Shown here: positions 55,899 through 64,000 of the stretch, in pieces
How the letters are laid out: each line of letters opens with the position of its first letter
Position numbering within the stretch: position 1 is the stretch's first letter
NCBI RefSeq assembly: GCF_005116735.1
Contig: NZ_SWDB01000032.1
Location: 1-64,000, forward strand
From: Thalassotalea mangrovi
GTDB taxonomy: Bacteria; Pseudomonadota; Gammaproteobacteria; Enterobacterales; Alteromonadaceae
Direction: 5' to 3'
DNA length: 64,000 nucleotides
Program-made: the position numbers and the translations under genes
Notes under the pieces: model-generated
What the model was told of the DNA's origin: nothing
What the model saw: the letters and a program-made list of their open reading frames with translations, nothing else
Databases searched by the model: none

Positions 55899-56081
55899 CT
55901 ATCCTTCGGCAGTTATAGTAGTTAAAGAATCAAATGGGAACACCCCCATGTCAAGCTTTTTACCGGCAAACCACTGGCATTTATAGTTATTTGGGGAGAC
56001 TTCTTCTTTAACTGTCATTTCAGGACCACCTGATTTTAGCATTACGATGTCTCCTGATTTTAACTTAATTGTGTTGCTCAT
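55899..56081 (-). CDS. YodC family protein (DUF2158)
   Basis: 60 aa from ATG 56081, which has GGAGG seven bases upstream; the frame extends to 56156 without need. KLKSGDIVMLKSGGPEMTVK and YKCQWFAGKKLDMGVFP match the DUF2158/YodC beta fold. Function unknown. Confidence 0.85.
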   Translation of the reverse strand: MSNTIKLKSGDIVMLKSGGPEMTVKEEVSPNNYKCQWFAGKKLDMGVFPFDSLTTITAEG

Positions 56082-56462
56082 ATGACCTCCTTGAGTCTTT
56101 ATTGTTAACATTTTATTAACTTGGGGCGTAGAGAAAAAACTCAAGTGGGTTTTCATTATTTTTAAAGAAAAACTATCAATGGTGAAAAATCTGAGACCAT
56201 ACCTCGACCATTAAAGCTGCCAGTTTCCCCCCGTACCCCTGTGCCTCAGTGAGCATTATGCCACTGTACCGACAACCATTCGCTTAGAGTAAGCTGAGAC
56301 GCTCTGAGCGACCCATGCAAGCCATATCTCCATGAGCTGATCTAATGACCTTACGAAGACCACAGAGCTCCATACAGATCACTACAGGATCTCCTAGCAA
56401 CCTGCACGTTATAACCGCTACATAATGAGTGTATGCTTTAGGCTATACCCTTGTGAATAATT
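56082..56462. other. Intergenic region upstream of the yodC-like gene
   Basis: About 380 bp. The first 100 bp should hold the promoter of the small operon. The rest shows no convincing gene. Confidence 0.45.
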
Positions 56463-56501
56463 AAAAAACCACCCGGAAAGACTTCTTTAGGGTGGTTTTT
56501 T
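56463..56501 (-). terminator. Bidirectional-looking terminator
   Basis: A 12-bp stem AAAAAACCACCC/GGGTGGTTTTTT with a 15-base loop, 78 bases past the end of the minus-strand gene at 56579. Confidence 0.85.
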
Positions 56502-56578
56502 GTAATTTGACAAACTTTTCTCGCAGGGTGCACCCTATGGGAATATTTATTCAGCCAAAATGTATCGGCAGCTGAGTG

Positions 56579-57088
56579 TTATTCGAATAATTCTAGGATG
56601 GGGTTTTTGATATTGCGTATAACGAATCGGTTATAATCGCCAATGTAAGGGACAGCGCCCAAGGACCAACCTTTTTCGGCATGCATTTCGACTAATTCTC
56701 TTCTGAACTTTTCATCTAAAATTGTATCTGCACACGGGCTTTTAATGAAGTCGTCAAATTTAGAGTACATCCGAAACAATATCTTTGTGTATGCTTCTGA
56801 TCTGCTTAAGTGGTTTGCAAACAGTTTGATGGTCTTGTCTTTGCTTAGAGTGTGAATCCTGTAGCCATATCTCTCCAGGTCTCTAGCGGCATCGATTAAC
56901 GTGCTGTGAGCTTTGTCGTAGTCATCGTATTCATTTATTAGGTATTCGTATGCTTCGCAATTACCCATCGCTGTTGTTTTGACGCCGTCAAGGCCATGCC
57001 CCCAGGCGACATACCCCATAAAGGGGAAAAGTATGTGTAATGAAACCACTACCCCAATTGCTACTTTTATCTTGGTGACCATAAACAT
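56579..57088 (-). CDS. Hypothetical membrane-anchored protein
   Basis: 169 aa. One N-terminal hydrophobic helix (VAIGVVVSLHILFPFMGYVA) then a charged helical domain with two cysteines (Cys44 and Cys117 approximately). No family recognised. Likely faces the periplasm. It lies just downstream of the integrase gene on the same strand. Confidence 0.65.
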   Translation of the reverse strand: MFMVTKIKVAIGVVVSLHILFPFMGYVAWGHGLDGVKTTAMGNCEAYEYLINEYDDYDKAHSTLIDAARDLERYGYRIHTLSKDKTIKLFANHLSRSEAYTKILFRMYSKFDDFIKSPCADTILDEKFRRELVEMHAEKGWSLGAVPYIGDYNRFVIRNIKNPILELFE

Positions 57089-57175
57089 CCGTATAAATTT
57101 TTAACTACATCAATAGATTATGCATTTTTTTGGGGTGGTCGCAATCTAATTGTCTTATTGTTGTATTAGGGGCAT

Positions 57176-58402
57176 CTACCAAGTTAGGTGGGGGATGCAT
57201 TGGTCATAGGCCTCTTTTAGTTGCTCAAGTTCGTAACCGCGAGAGTAATAACCATATGTCATTGTTTTGCCTCGGGCGTGCCCAACCAATGCAGCCGCCT
57301 TAAGTTCGTTAACCTCTGCTCGTTGTAAAGCGGTTGAGAACATTGCGCGAAATGAGTGAAAGCATTTTGTTCTGTCGGTGGAAATATTGGCACGCTTTAT
57401 TCTTGAAAACCATCTGCTGGCATCTTTTGGTGTTAAGTCAAGTAGCAAATCATCATCTTGTTTGGACTCTGCATGACTTTTAACTCGTAACCCAAGTTCC
57501 GTTGTTAACGGAATTGTCCTGGTTGCTGAGGAGTTTTTACCTTTCTCAATATCTATGGCAATAATATCCCCTTGGGTGACTATGTTTTTCACCCTGAGAT
57601 TGCATAGCTCTGATATTCTGCATCCAGTGAAAACACCAAGTTCAAAAAGAAGTCGTTTATTCGGTTCGCTTGTGGCTAAATTATTTTTCATCCACTGCAT
57701 TGCCTCAGGGGTATGGATATCAGCTTTATCTACCTCATCTTCACTATAAAATTCGTGCCCATCAAAAGGGCAATCGCCAGCAACGTCATTGAGTTTTTTT
57801 GAGTATTTCCAAATGCCTTTTAATCGGCTGATATAACCTTGCACTGTAGTCTTTTTATAGTTATCCAGCATAAAGTCGATGTATTCCATGACAATCTTGC
57901 TGTTAATATCTTCAAGTAAAATATTATCGACATCAAGGTATTCCAAAAAACTAACAACAGATTTTTTGACTTTACCTACATGGTCTGGTTTTCTGCGGTT
58001 TTCATAGTTCTCGACCCAGTCCTTGAGAGACTCTTTTATAGTGACTTTGTATTTATATCTGAAATTTCTGGAGCCGTTAACGGTCTGGTATGCATCTAGA
58101 AAAACTTGGTCGGCACGGTCAGTGTCGTAGGGTAAGTCCCAGTCTACAGGGTGTTCCTGTTTGTCTTTTTCCATAGTGTTAACAAGTTGAATAAATCGCT
58201 CTCGTCTGTTCTCAGCGTTTTTATAGTCTCCGTCGACTATGTTTTTAACTTTTTGCGGGGTTGAGAGAGGGTCCAATTCTAATTTTGCCAGTCTACCGTT
58301 TATTATGTCCCTTCGTTTTCTGGCCACGTTTATATCGGCTGTGTTTAGGCTGATATCAATTCGCTCGGCATCAATCACCAGGTGCTGGATGGCTTTTGGC
58401 AC
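57176..58402 (-). CDS. Tyrosine recombinase/integrase, N-terminus frameshifted
   Basis: 408 aa if read from GTG 58402. The catalytic set is complete: arginine in FTGCRISELCNLRVKN, HSFR, GHARG and the nucleophile tyrosine near YGYYSRGYEL. A core-binding domain covers about residues 110-210. Upstream, the same frame continues with WWYQRRVPKAIQHL, which is family-like, but reaches a stop before any ATG. The missing start (MPAINKYL) lies one frame off at 58467. So the gene carries a one-base lesion or needs a -1 shift, and may be inactive. Confidence 0.85.
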   Translation of the reverse strand: MPKAIQHLVIDAERIDISLNTADINVARKRRDIINGRLAKLELDPLSTPQKVKNIVDGDYKNAENRRERFIQLVNTMEKDKQEHPVDWDLPYDTDRADQVFLDAYQTVNGSRNFRYKYKVTIKESLKDWVENYENRRKPDHVGKVKKSVVSFLEYLDVDNILLEDINSKIVMEYIDFMLDNYKKTTVQGYISRLKGIWKYSKKLNDVAGDCPFDGHEFYSEDEVDKADIHTPEAMQWMKNNLATSEPNKRLLFELGVFTGCRISELCNLRVKNIVTQGDIIAIDIEKGKNSSATRTIPLTTELGLRVKSHAESKQDDDLLLDLTPKDASRWFSRIKRANISTDRTKCFHSFRAMFSTALQRAEVNELKAAALVGHARGKTMTYGYYSRGYELEQLKEAYDQCIPHLTW

Positions 58403-58467
58403 TCGTCGCTGATACCACCAGTTGCTGCTGTTTTCTTTAACTTGAGATATTTATTGATTGCAGGCAT

Positions 58468-58610
58468 GTAGTCACTAAAGTAGGCATAAATGTAGACACT
58501 TATGTTGCCATAATCCCTTTAAATACGCTAGGTTGCGGGGTGAGAAGGCTTTGGGGTGGAATGATGTAAGCCTGGCGCCAACCGTTCATCGAAACACATA
58601 CTGTTTCATT
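58468..58610. other. Gene-free stretch beside the integrase
   Basis: About 140 bp with no open frame on either strand that fits. It may hold an attachment site or a small RNA (see findings). It ends in the hairpin at 58611-58643. Confidence 0.35.
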
Positions 58611-58643
58611 AACCCCGTAACCTATTGGGTTACGGGGTTTTTT
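58611..58643 (+). terminator. Strong terminator-like hairpin
   Basis: A 12-bp stem AACCCCGTAACC/GGTTACGGGGTT followed by T on the plus strand. No plus-strand gene precedes it within 3 kb. Confidence 0.8.
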
Positions 58644-58665
58644 ATATAAGGTGCTTAAATGTTGT

Positions 58666-59898
58666 TTATGGAATGGCCCAATCTGAATCTCGAATAAACA
58701 GCAAATACTGACCGTAATCTGTCGTTACCGAATCTTCTCTTGCGGTTATCGTCTGGCCCATCGGCAACAGTTTAAAGGCATTAAACAAGCGTTGACTTCG
58801 TTGATATGGGCTATCGGTATTGTTTAACTTGAATAGCGTTTTAGTTCCTCGACTTGTAGTTTGTTTAAGATCCATAATGCCATATGCATAATAAGTAAGA
58901 AGGCTATCGTAAGATACTGACAATTTTGAATAAGTCCCTTCATCCTGTATAAAAGAAGGTAATGTATTACTTCTTACTGTCATGTCACTGTCAACAAACA
59001 CCATGTTGATAGCGAGTGTATTATCTGAAAACCAGGTGTCGTGTTCAGTCAATCTGGACGCCATCGGATTGTGACCCTCTGCAATGGGGTTCAACAGTGT
59101 GTGGCCTAACCCGTAAAATCCATAAACTTGCTTGTCAAAAAGACCATAAAGCTCGTATAAATCAAGGAGATTAGTTGTTAACACTTCTTCTCTATGTGTA
59201 TCTTCAATCTTATGCTCGATATTGCGTTTTATGTGAGTTAACTGGCGACTGAGGCTTTCTGATATATCCATCGCCAACCGGTTATTTATCGCCTCAAGCG
59301 CAAATTGAAGTAATTCCTTTTCTGATTTTTCAGTATCAACACCATATAGCAACTGTTCATCTAACTCATTAATATGCGCATATAGTAGTGCAATGTCGCG
59401 CAGTTTATCGTTGCCTAGATACTGAAAGGTGGCACCAGTTTGATAGAGATTCTGTAATTTCTGCCAACGTTTTTTATAGGATGAATTATCCTGACCAATT
59501 CCTACTACCCAATTTTGGAGCACCCTTTCAAGAATTGTCTCATCGCCAGTTTGGTTGTACTTATTCATGAAATACGCTTGGCTAAAGTCCATTTCAAGCA
59601 GGTAAGTTTCAACGTTAAAATGTTTTCTTAGGTGCGTAAAAAATTCTACGTCGAACTCCGTTGGGGCGTGAAAGCCGTGAATCTCGCCAACAAGGATTAA
59701 CGAGTGGCGGCTTATATCTCCCTTTATCAAGTCAAACTCAAACGGCTCTGATAAGGTTTTAGATTCTTTGTTGTTTTGTAAATACTCAACATATTCTTTT
59801 CCAGAAACATATTCACTCACATAAAAAAGTCCCCAGCTTGCAGAGGCGCATATTGTGATGATGAATAAGATTGTTGTGAATAACTTTGTCAATTTCAT
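58666..59898 (-). CDS. ChaN/EreA-like membrane-anchored protein
   Basis: 410 aa. N-terminal transmembrane helix (LFTTILFIITICASASWGLF) then a domain with LILVGEIHGFHAPTEFDVEF at about residue 70, VETYLLEMDF, and YGFYGLGHTL at about 263. The GEIHG-type motif and later GLGH recall the erythromycin-esterase/ChaN/TIKI group of metal-dependent hydrolases or heme binders. Substrate unknown. It is probably outside the cytoplasmic membrane. The LytTR gene lies 145 bp upstream on the same strand. Confidence 0.62.
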   Translation of the reverse strand: MKLTKLFTTILFIITICASASWGLFYVSEYVSGKEYVEYLQNNKESKTLSEPFEFDLIKGDISRHSLILVGEIHGFHAPTEFDVEFFTHLRKHFNVETYLLEMDFSQAYFMNKYNQTGDETILERVLQNWVVGIGQDNSSYKKRWQKLQNLYQTGATFQYLGNDKLRDIALLYAHINELDEQLLYGVDTEKSEKELLQFALEAINNRLAMDISESLSRQLTHIKRNIEHKIEDTHREEVLTTNLLDLYELYGLFDKQVYGFYGLGHTLLNPIAEGHNPMASRLTEHDTWFSDNTLAINMVFVDSDMTVRSNTLPSFIQDEGTYSKLSVSYDSLLTYYAYGIMDLKQTTSRGTKTLFKLNNTDSPYQRSQRLFNAFKLLPMGQTITAREDSVTTDYGQYLLFIRDSDWAIP

Positions 59899-60043
59899 TG
59901 TTCATTTCCCAATTGGCTTTGTTGTGTTGTGTTGTGTGAACAATATCGAAAAAAAACGCTGTTGCGGGAAATCAGTGACGAGGGGGTCGAACGCTTGACT
60001 AATTCGCGGGTTGAGGGATGAATTGCATATGTCGGGGACGAAA

Positions 60044-60844
60044 TTACATCTTGTTTTTTACCTTATCGAAATAAGTAACCCCGATGGGAATTGGCGTAGA
60101 GACGTGCTCAATAATCACTTTCGCGTTGCGCTTAGAGCCTAACACTTTGGTTATTTTATTGGGGTTTATCAAATAAGAGCGATGTACACGCATCGCTTCA
60201 GGCAATTGTGAATGAATGTCATACAGTGTTGATCGTAACAACATTTCTCTTATTTCGCCCTGCGGATCGAGTATCTTTACTAAGACATAATTTTGTTGAG
60301 CAACTGCACAGCAAAAAAGAGTAGATGCAAATGTCAACTGCTCATCAGAATTGTCACCTTTTAACGTGACCAAAGCATCGGTAAGGGGCCTGTTCATTAC
60401 CTCGTTCTCAGGCGACTCAGAATTACAGCCAAAATATTGTCTGAGTAACATAATGAGTGGGAAAAAGAAAACCACAAATGGTAATACAAATTTAATTGCA
60501 AATAAGCCAAATTCCATCATGGATTTATCTTCAGCCCCAAACATGAATGCGTGATATATGTTGGTAAATGTTGCTATGAGCAAAAACAAGAAAGTCATGG
60601 CAAACACTTCGTTCACCAAATGCCAGGCTTTTCCACTTTTCAGGTACCACTTTCTTTCCAGTCCATAGCTCATCAATAACGATATGGTGACGACAACCCC
60701 GTATCCGGCTAATCGAAGAGTATCGCCAAAATCAAATTGTTTTTTCGTATCAAAAGGCTCTAAAAATACCATCAAGAAAGCCGCCATGATTCCTATAAAG
60801 GCAGCTAGAAGAAAGTAATTTCTGGGGGTGGCAATGAATTTCAT
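60044..60844 (-). CDS. Membrane-bound LytTR transcription regulator
   Basis: 266 aa. Four transmembrane helices (about residues 9-29, 44-62, 80-105, 115-138) precede a C-terminal LytTR DNA-binding domain (about 160-266) with YVLVKILDPQGE, RVHRSYLINPNKIT and the like. Such proteins sense a membrane or small-molecule signal directly and bind DNA without a kinase. The neighbour at 58666-59898 is its likely target. Confidence 0.85.
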   Translation of the reverse strand: MKFIATPRNYFLLAAFIGIMAAFLMVFLEPFDTKKQFDFGDTLRLAGYGVVVTISLLMSYGLERKWYLKSGKAWHLVNEVFAMTFLFLLIATFTNIYHAFMFGAEDKSMMEFGLFAIKFVLPFVVFFFPLIMLLRQYFGCNSESPENEVMNRPLTDALVTLKGDNSDEQLTFASTLFCCAVAQQNYVLVKILDPQGEIREMLLRSTLYDIHSQLPEAMRVHRSYLINPNKITKVLGSKRNAKVIIEHVSTPIPIGVTYFDKVKNKM

Positions 60845-61170
60845 TTTATAAACGTCAATGGCTCAATATTAGTTACGCCGATGCAATTCTTATCTAAATC
60901 TACCACTATGATTAACATCTACTGTATTAATATAAATTACACTCATGAAGGTAACTGTACACTGTTTATCAAATAATCAAAATATCGCTAGATGTTAATT
61001 TTCGTTCATGTACTGCCTCCTTTAATTGTGTCTAGGAAAATCTGGTCGAGCCACCTCACAATAAGGTAAGGTTTCGTAACGCCCTGTTATCGCGTAAACT
61101 TTTTAATCATCATCGGGTCTATTTAACTGTAATGTCGAGACTAAGGTATTTATTTACCAATGGAGGTAAT
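60845..61170. other. Divergent intergenic region
   Basis: About 325 bp between the LytTR gene and the DUF3016 gene. AT-rich with no clear repeat; it must hold both promoters and may contain LytTR sites. Confidence 0.45.
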
Positions 61171-61674
61171 ATGAAACGCGTGAGTACGATGTTAATTGGA
61201 GTGATGGCCATAACCTCTTTGTTTGGTGTGGCCTACGCCGGGACGGCCCGGACCGAATGGGTTGACCCAGAAAAATTTGTAGACGTCGATCCAGCAGGGG
61301 AAACCCGAGCCCGATTTCGGGAAAGAACCTTTAGTCAGCTCGAGAAACATTTTCAGGAGCGGGCAGAGGAATTACCAACCGACCAGGTATTAAAGTTAAC
61401 GTTTACCGACGTTGATTTGGCCGGCGATGTCAAATATATGATTGGACCGAATAACAACAACTATCGGGTTATTGAGGATTTGTATTTCCCTCGTCTAGAA
61501 TTCAGTTATCAGTTAGTTGATGGCAACGATAACGTGTTGAAAAGTGGCGAAGAAAACATTAAAGATATGAATTTTATGAATCGGGTTCGCAACACTCGCA
61601 GTAATGATTCTTATATCTATGAGAAGAATTTATTCGATGACTGGTTTAATGATGCCATCCTGCCAAAGGATTAA
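61171..61674 (+). CDS. DUF3016 exported protein
   Basis: 167 aa from ATG 61171, which has GGAGG seven bases upstream; the frame extends 39 bases further. Signal peptide ends in VAYAG. TARTEWVDPEKFVDVDP and FDDWFNDAILPKD are DUF3016 marks. Periplasmic, unknown function, widespread in marine Gammaproteobacteria. Its stop overlaps that of the convergent gene (TTAA). Confidence 0.85.
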   Translation: MKRVSTMLIGVMAITSLFGVAYAGTARTEWVDPEKFVDVDPAGETRARFRERTFSQLEKHFQERAEELPTDQVLKLTFTDVDLAGDVKYMIGPNNNNYRVIEDLYFPRLEFSYQLVDGNDNVLKSGEENIKDMNFMNRVRNTRSNDSYIYEKNLFDDWFNDAILPKD

Positions 61675-62564
61675 AGTCGATAGGTCCAGGCTAACGTAAT
61701 GGCATCACTATCGTTGCCTAATCGCGTGGTAAGGCCGGTGTTTACAATGACCTTTACACTATGGTGTGGGTTAAATGAATAGCGATAGGCAATACCGCCG
61801 CGCATATTGGTCTCTTTAAGGCCAGAGGGTTCACCATCAACAAAGGTATCACCACCGCCAAAATAGTTAAGTGCCAGGGCCAGCCAGTGCGCCGGTCCCA
61901 GGTCATAGACCAGGTGAAACTGAAGGTTATAGACATTGTCCTGCGACAGGGTTTGATTACCGAGTAGCTCATCATTGTCTTCAAAAATAAACAATGACGC
62001 AGCCAGGTCGATTTCCCAATTTTCAAACGGGATGGTTGCGCCTATTTCTGGCTTTATGTACCAGCGGTTCGAGCCAATATTTAATAGTTTGTCTTTTTCG
62101 TAATGACCATTGGGCACATTGACCTGAATGCTGGCACCGTAGATGGTGGTTTTTTGATATTTGCGAAAGTCTTCGGCAGTCAGCGCTGGGGAGCCGGCAA
62201 AGTTATAACTGAACTTTAATTTGCTATCCGCCAGGCCGCAAAATTTACGGGTGGTGAACTCTCCCTGGAAAGTAGCCGAACCATCCCCGCACGACTGAAC
62301 AAACATGGCATCAAACTTAGCCATTTTATTATCCAGTTCAAAGGTGCGGGTAAATTGACCGGCCCAGGTTGTGGTTTGCAGGCGGAAGTCGCTGATTGGC
62401 AGGCTGGAAGCGGTGTAAACATCACCGTCTGAGTAGATGTAAAGACCGGTGAAAAATGTCTGGTCTACGGGAACATTTAAGTAAGACCGCGGTTCAAGAT
62501 CCTGACCTTGCGCATAGGAATGTATGAATAGTATCAGTACCCAGCTGCAGACTAGACGCACCAA
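61671..62564 (-). CDS. Outer-membrane beta-barrel, phenol-degradation MetA type
   Basis: 297 aa. Signal peptide ends near YAQGQ. LEPRSYLNVPVDQTFFTGLY, GHYEKDKLLNIGSNRWYIKP and the closing AITLAWTYRL fit the PF13557-type transporter-like outer-membrane family. Alternating polar and aromatic strands suggest a barrel of roughly 12 strands. Function unknown. Confidence 0.78.
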   Translation of the reverse strand: MVRLVCSWVLILFIHSYAQGQDLEPRSYLNVPVDQTFFTGLYIYSDGDVYTASSLPISDFRLQTTTWAGQFTRTFELDNKMAKFDAMFVQSCGDGSATFQGEFTTRKFCGLADSKLKFSYNFAGSPALTAEDFRKYQKTTIYGASIQVNVPNGHYEKDKLLNIGSNRWYIKPEIGATIPFENWEIDLAASLFIFEDNDELLGNQTLSQDNVYNLQFHLVYDLGPAHWLALALNYFGGGDTFVDGEPSGLKETNMRGGIAYRYSFNPHHSVKVIVNTGLTTRLGNDSDAITLAWTYRL

Positions 62565-62602
62565 AAGTTTCCTCGTTTAGCAACGGGCTCCTGGTACGAC
62601 TA

Positions 62603-62911
62603 TCAGCCCTTATTATAGTGACTCTCAAATTCAGTCAACACTTTGAAAAGCTGCTCAATTTTCTTAACCAGCTTGATTAATAATGGTTGAGATTTGCTTT
62701 GTTGCCAAATTAATAAATCATCGGCAATTTCTTCGATATATGGCTGAAACGTATCAGCATGACGTTCAAATGGCGATTCCTCGGTAAATATGCGGCTGAA
62801 TTTCGCTTTGTTATCGGTGCGTAGTTGCTTCAGTGCGCTATCGGCAACAATAGAACGCTTTAATAATTGCGAGATATTGTCTATCAGTTGTTGTTCAATC
62901 GGGTCGCTCAT
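62603..62911 (-). CDS. Hypothetical cytoplasmic protein
   Basis: 102 aa, entirely helical in appearance (EQQLIDNISQLLKRSIVADS) without cysteines or a signal. It lies 34 bases downstream of epmB on the same strand. No family recognised. Confidence 0.7.
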   Translation of the reverse strand: MSDPIEQQLIDNISQLLKRSIVADSALKQLRTDNKAKFSRIFTEESPFERHADTFQPYIEEIADDLLIWQQSKSQPLLIKLVKKIEQLFKVLTEFESHYNKG

Positions 62912-62945
62912 GGTCTGCTTTTTCGTTACCTTAAATTGCCGGTAA

Positions 62946-63962
62946 TTATGCCAGATTTAATGGTGTCTTGTTAGCCTCTCCGGCAATTTCCCTGACCAGT
63001 TTCGGCATCAGAAAGCCAGGTAGGCGTGCCAGCATCTGCTGGGCGATGGCTTTGGCTTGTGCATCGGAAACGTCAAAGTGGGCAGCACCCTGTACCGCGT
63101 CAAACAAGTGCAGGTAATAGGGCTGTATGCCGATATCGAACAAGTCTTCGCTTAGCTGGCACAACACCTGACTGTTATCGTTAATGCCCTTTAACAACAC
63201 ACTCTGGTTAAACATCGGGATGAATGCCTGTCGCAATGCTTGAATCGCCTGGCTGAATGTCTCATCGATTTCATTAGGATGATTGATATGAAAGACCATC
63301 ACTGCCTTGAGCCGTGTTTGTTTGAGTAAATCTACCAGGGCCGGGGTGATGCGTTGTGGGATCACGACAGGCAAGCGGCTATGAATTCTCAGTCGTTGTA
63401 AGTGCGGGATCTGCTGCAATTGCTCGATTAACCAACCGAGATGATCATCAGATGCCATTAATGGGTCACCGCCACTAAAGATCACCTCTTCGATTTCATC
63501 ATGAGTACTGATGTAGTCCAGTGCCTGCTGCCAGCGCAGTTTATTGGGGCTATTGTCCTGGTAGGGGAAGTGTCGGCGAAAACAATATCGACAATTCACG
63601 GCGCAACCCGCTTTCACTATCATTAACACCCGGTTATGGTATTTGTGCAGCAAGCCTTCGGCGACCGTATCGTGTTCCTGCAACGGATCGTTGCTGTATC
63701 CCGATACCTGCTCAAATTCGAGATCCTGGACCATAACCTGTTTTAACAATGGGTCATTGATGTTGCCTTTTTGCATGCGTCGAATAAATGGCCGCGGTAC
63801 TCGTAATGGAAATAATCGCCGGGCGGAAAAATGCTGCTGCTGCGACGATTCATCAATCTCAAGCATATTTAAAAGCTGGCGGGCATCGGTGACCACACGG
63901 GCCAATTCTTTTTGCCAACAGGCATGTAATTGATCGTCATTTAGGTGTATTATTTGCGGCAT
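62946..63962 (-). CDS. epmB: EF-P beta-lysylation enzyme (lysine 2,3-aminomutase-like)
   Basis: 338 aa. Radical SAM cysteines are Cys120, Cys124 and Cys127 in CAVNCRYCFRR. EVIFSGGDPLMASDDHL and VMVFHINHPNE match YjeK/EpmB. It converts alpha-lysine to beta-lysine, which EpmA then attaches to elongation factor P. In E. coli epmB lies near groEL and is divergent from efp; the plus strand beyond 63963 probably leads into efp. The distance from groEL here is enlarged by accessory genes. Confidence 0.95.
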   Translation of the reverse strand: MPQIIHLNDDQLHACWQKELARVVTDARQLLNMLEIDESSQQQHFSARRLFPLRVPRPFIRRMQKGNINDPLLKQVMVQDLEFEQVSGYSNDPLQEHDTVAEGLLHKYHNRVLMIVKAGCAVNCRYCFRRHFPYQDNSPNKLRWQQALDYISTHDEIEEVIFSGGDPLMASDDHLGWLIEQLQQIPHLQRLRIHSRLPVVIPQRITPALVDLLKQTRLKAVMVFHINHPNEIDETFSQAIQALRQAFIPMFNQSVLLKGINDNSQVLCQLSEDLFDIGIQPYYLHLFDAVQGAAHFDVSDAQAKAIAQQMLARLPGFLMPKLVREIAGEANKTPLNLA

Positions 63963-64000
63963 TAATAATCTCTGCTTGGCGTTCGTTTTGAGAAACGTTA

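Noticed and set aside
58540-58643. tRNA or tmRNA fragment as attachment site
   Set aside because: No T-loop consensus (GGTTCGAATCC), no acceptor pairing and no CCA end could be found.

Overview
The window looks like a chromosome segment of a marine gammaproteobacterium, probably order Alteromonadales and perhaps Colwelliaceae (Thalassotalea or Colwellia type). This rests on protein resemblance (TrmA, FabR, FadH, UvrA, YhfA, PrkB and GroEL all read like close relatives of Enterobacterales and Vibrio proteins), an arginine succinyltransferase pathway, PEP-CTERM proteins and the style of the intergenic repeats. The genus is inferred, not proven. No rRNA, tRNA or CRISPR array was seen.

Layout. 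1-160: 3' end of tuf and its terminator, then a fold-back repeat tract (183-420). 501-5232: a small exported protein, a histidine phosphatase, a fatty-acid desaturase divergent from its likely regulator fabR, trmA, and a MITE-like element that itself carries a second element. 5233-11740: fadH and a two-gene RND efflux operon. 11773-14601: uvrA. 15063-29193: the S10, spc and alpha ribosomal operons (rpsJ to rplQ, 28 genes including secY and rpoA). The S10 and spc operons are separated by a terminator and a repeat-rich 0.7-kb spacer, and a related repeat cluster follows rplQ.

29766-37167 matches the E. coli prkB-yhfA-...-argD-pabA neighbourhood, but crp is absent and arginine catabolism genes (astC, astA, astD and a DUF1338 gene) are present. 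37337-39476 holds a MOSC protein and a Bcr/CflA-type MFS pump. 40239-46207 is a secretion-oriented accessory block: a large S8 protease with four Ig-like repeats behind a structured leader, then three paralogous secreted proteins, two with recognisable PEP-CTERM tails. 46495-51562 holds a small Cys-rich protein, accC-accB, aroQ and dsbD-cutA. A second MITE copy separates cutA from fxsA. fxsA, groES-groEL and epmB follow the E. coli order, but about 8.3 kb separates groEL from epmB. That interval carries small orphan genes, a tyrosine integrase whose N-terminus is frameshifted, a ChaN/EreA-like membrane protein and a membrane-bound LytTR regulator. The window ends with epmB, whose partner efp may lie just outside.

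The genes form several functional sets. Fatty-acid desaturation and its repressor share an 18-bp palindrome that fits a FabR operator. Translation machinery fills the centre. Arginine catabolism is organised as one operon with ArgR-like sites upstream. Exported proteins, a subtilase and dsbD suggest active envelope and extracellular chemistry. The best candidates for undescribed biology are the three-paralogue four-cysteine secreted family, the structured leader in front of the subtilase, and the cargo between groEL and epmB.
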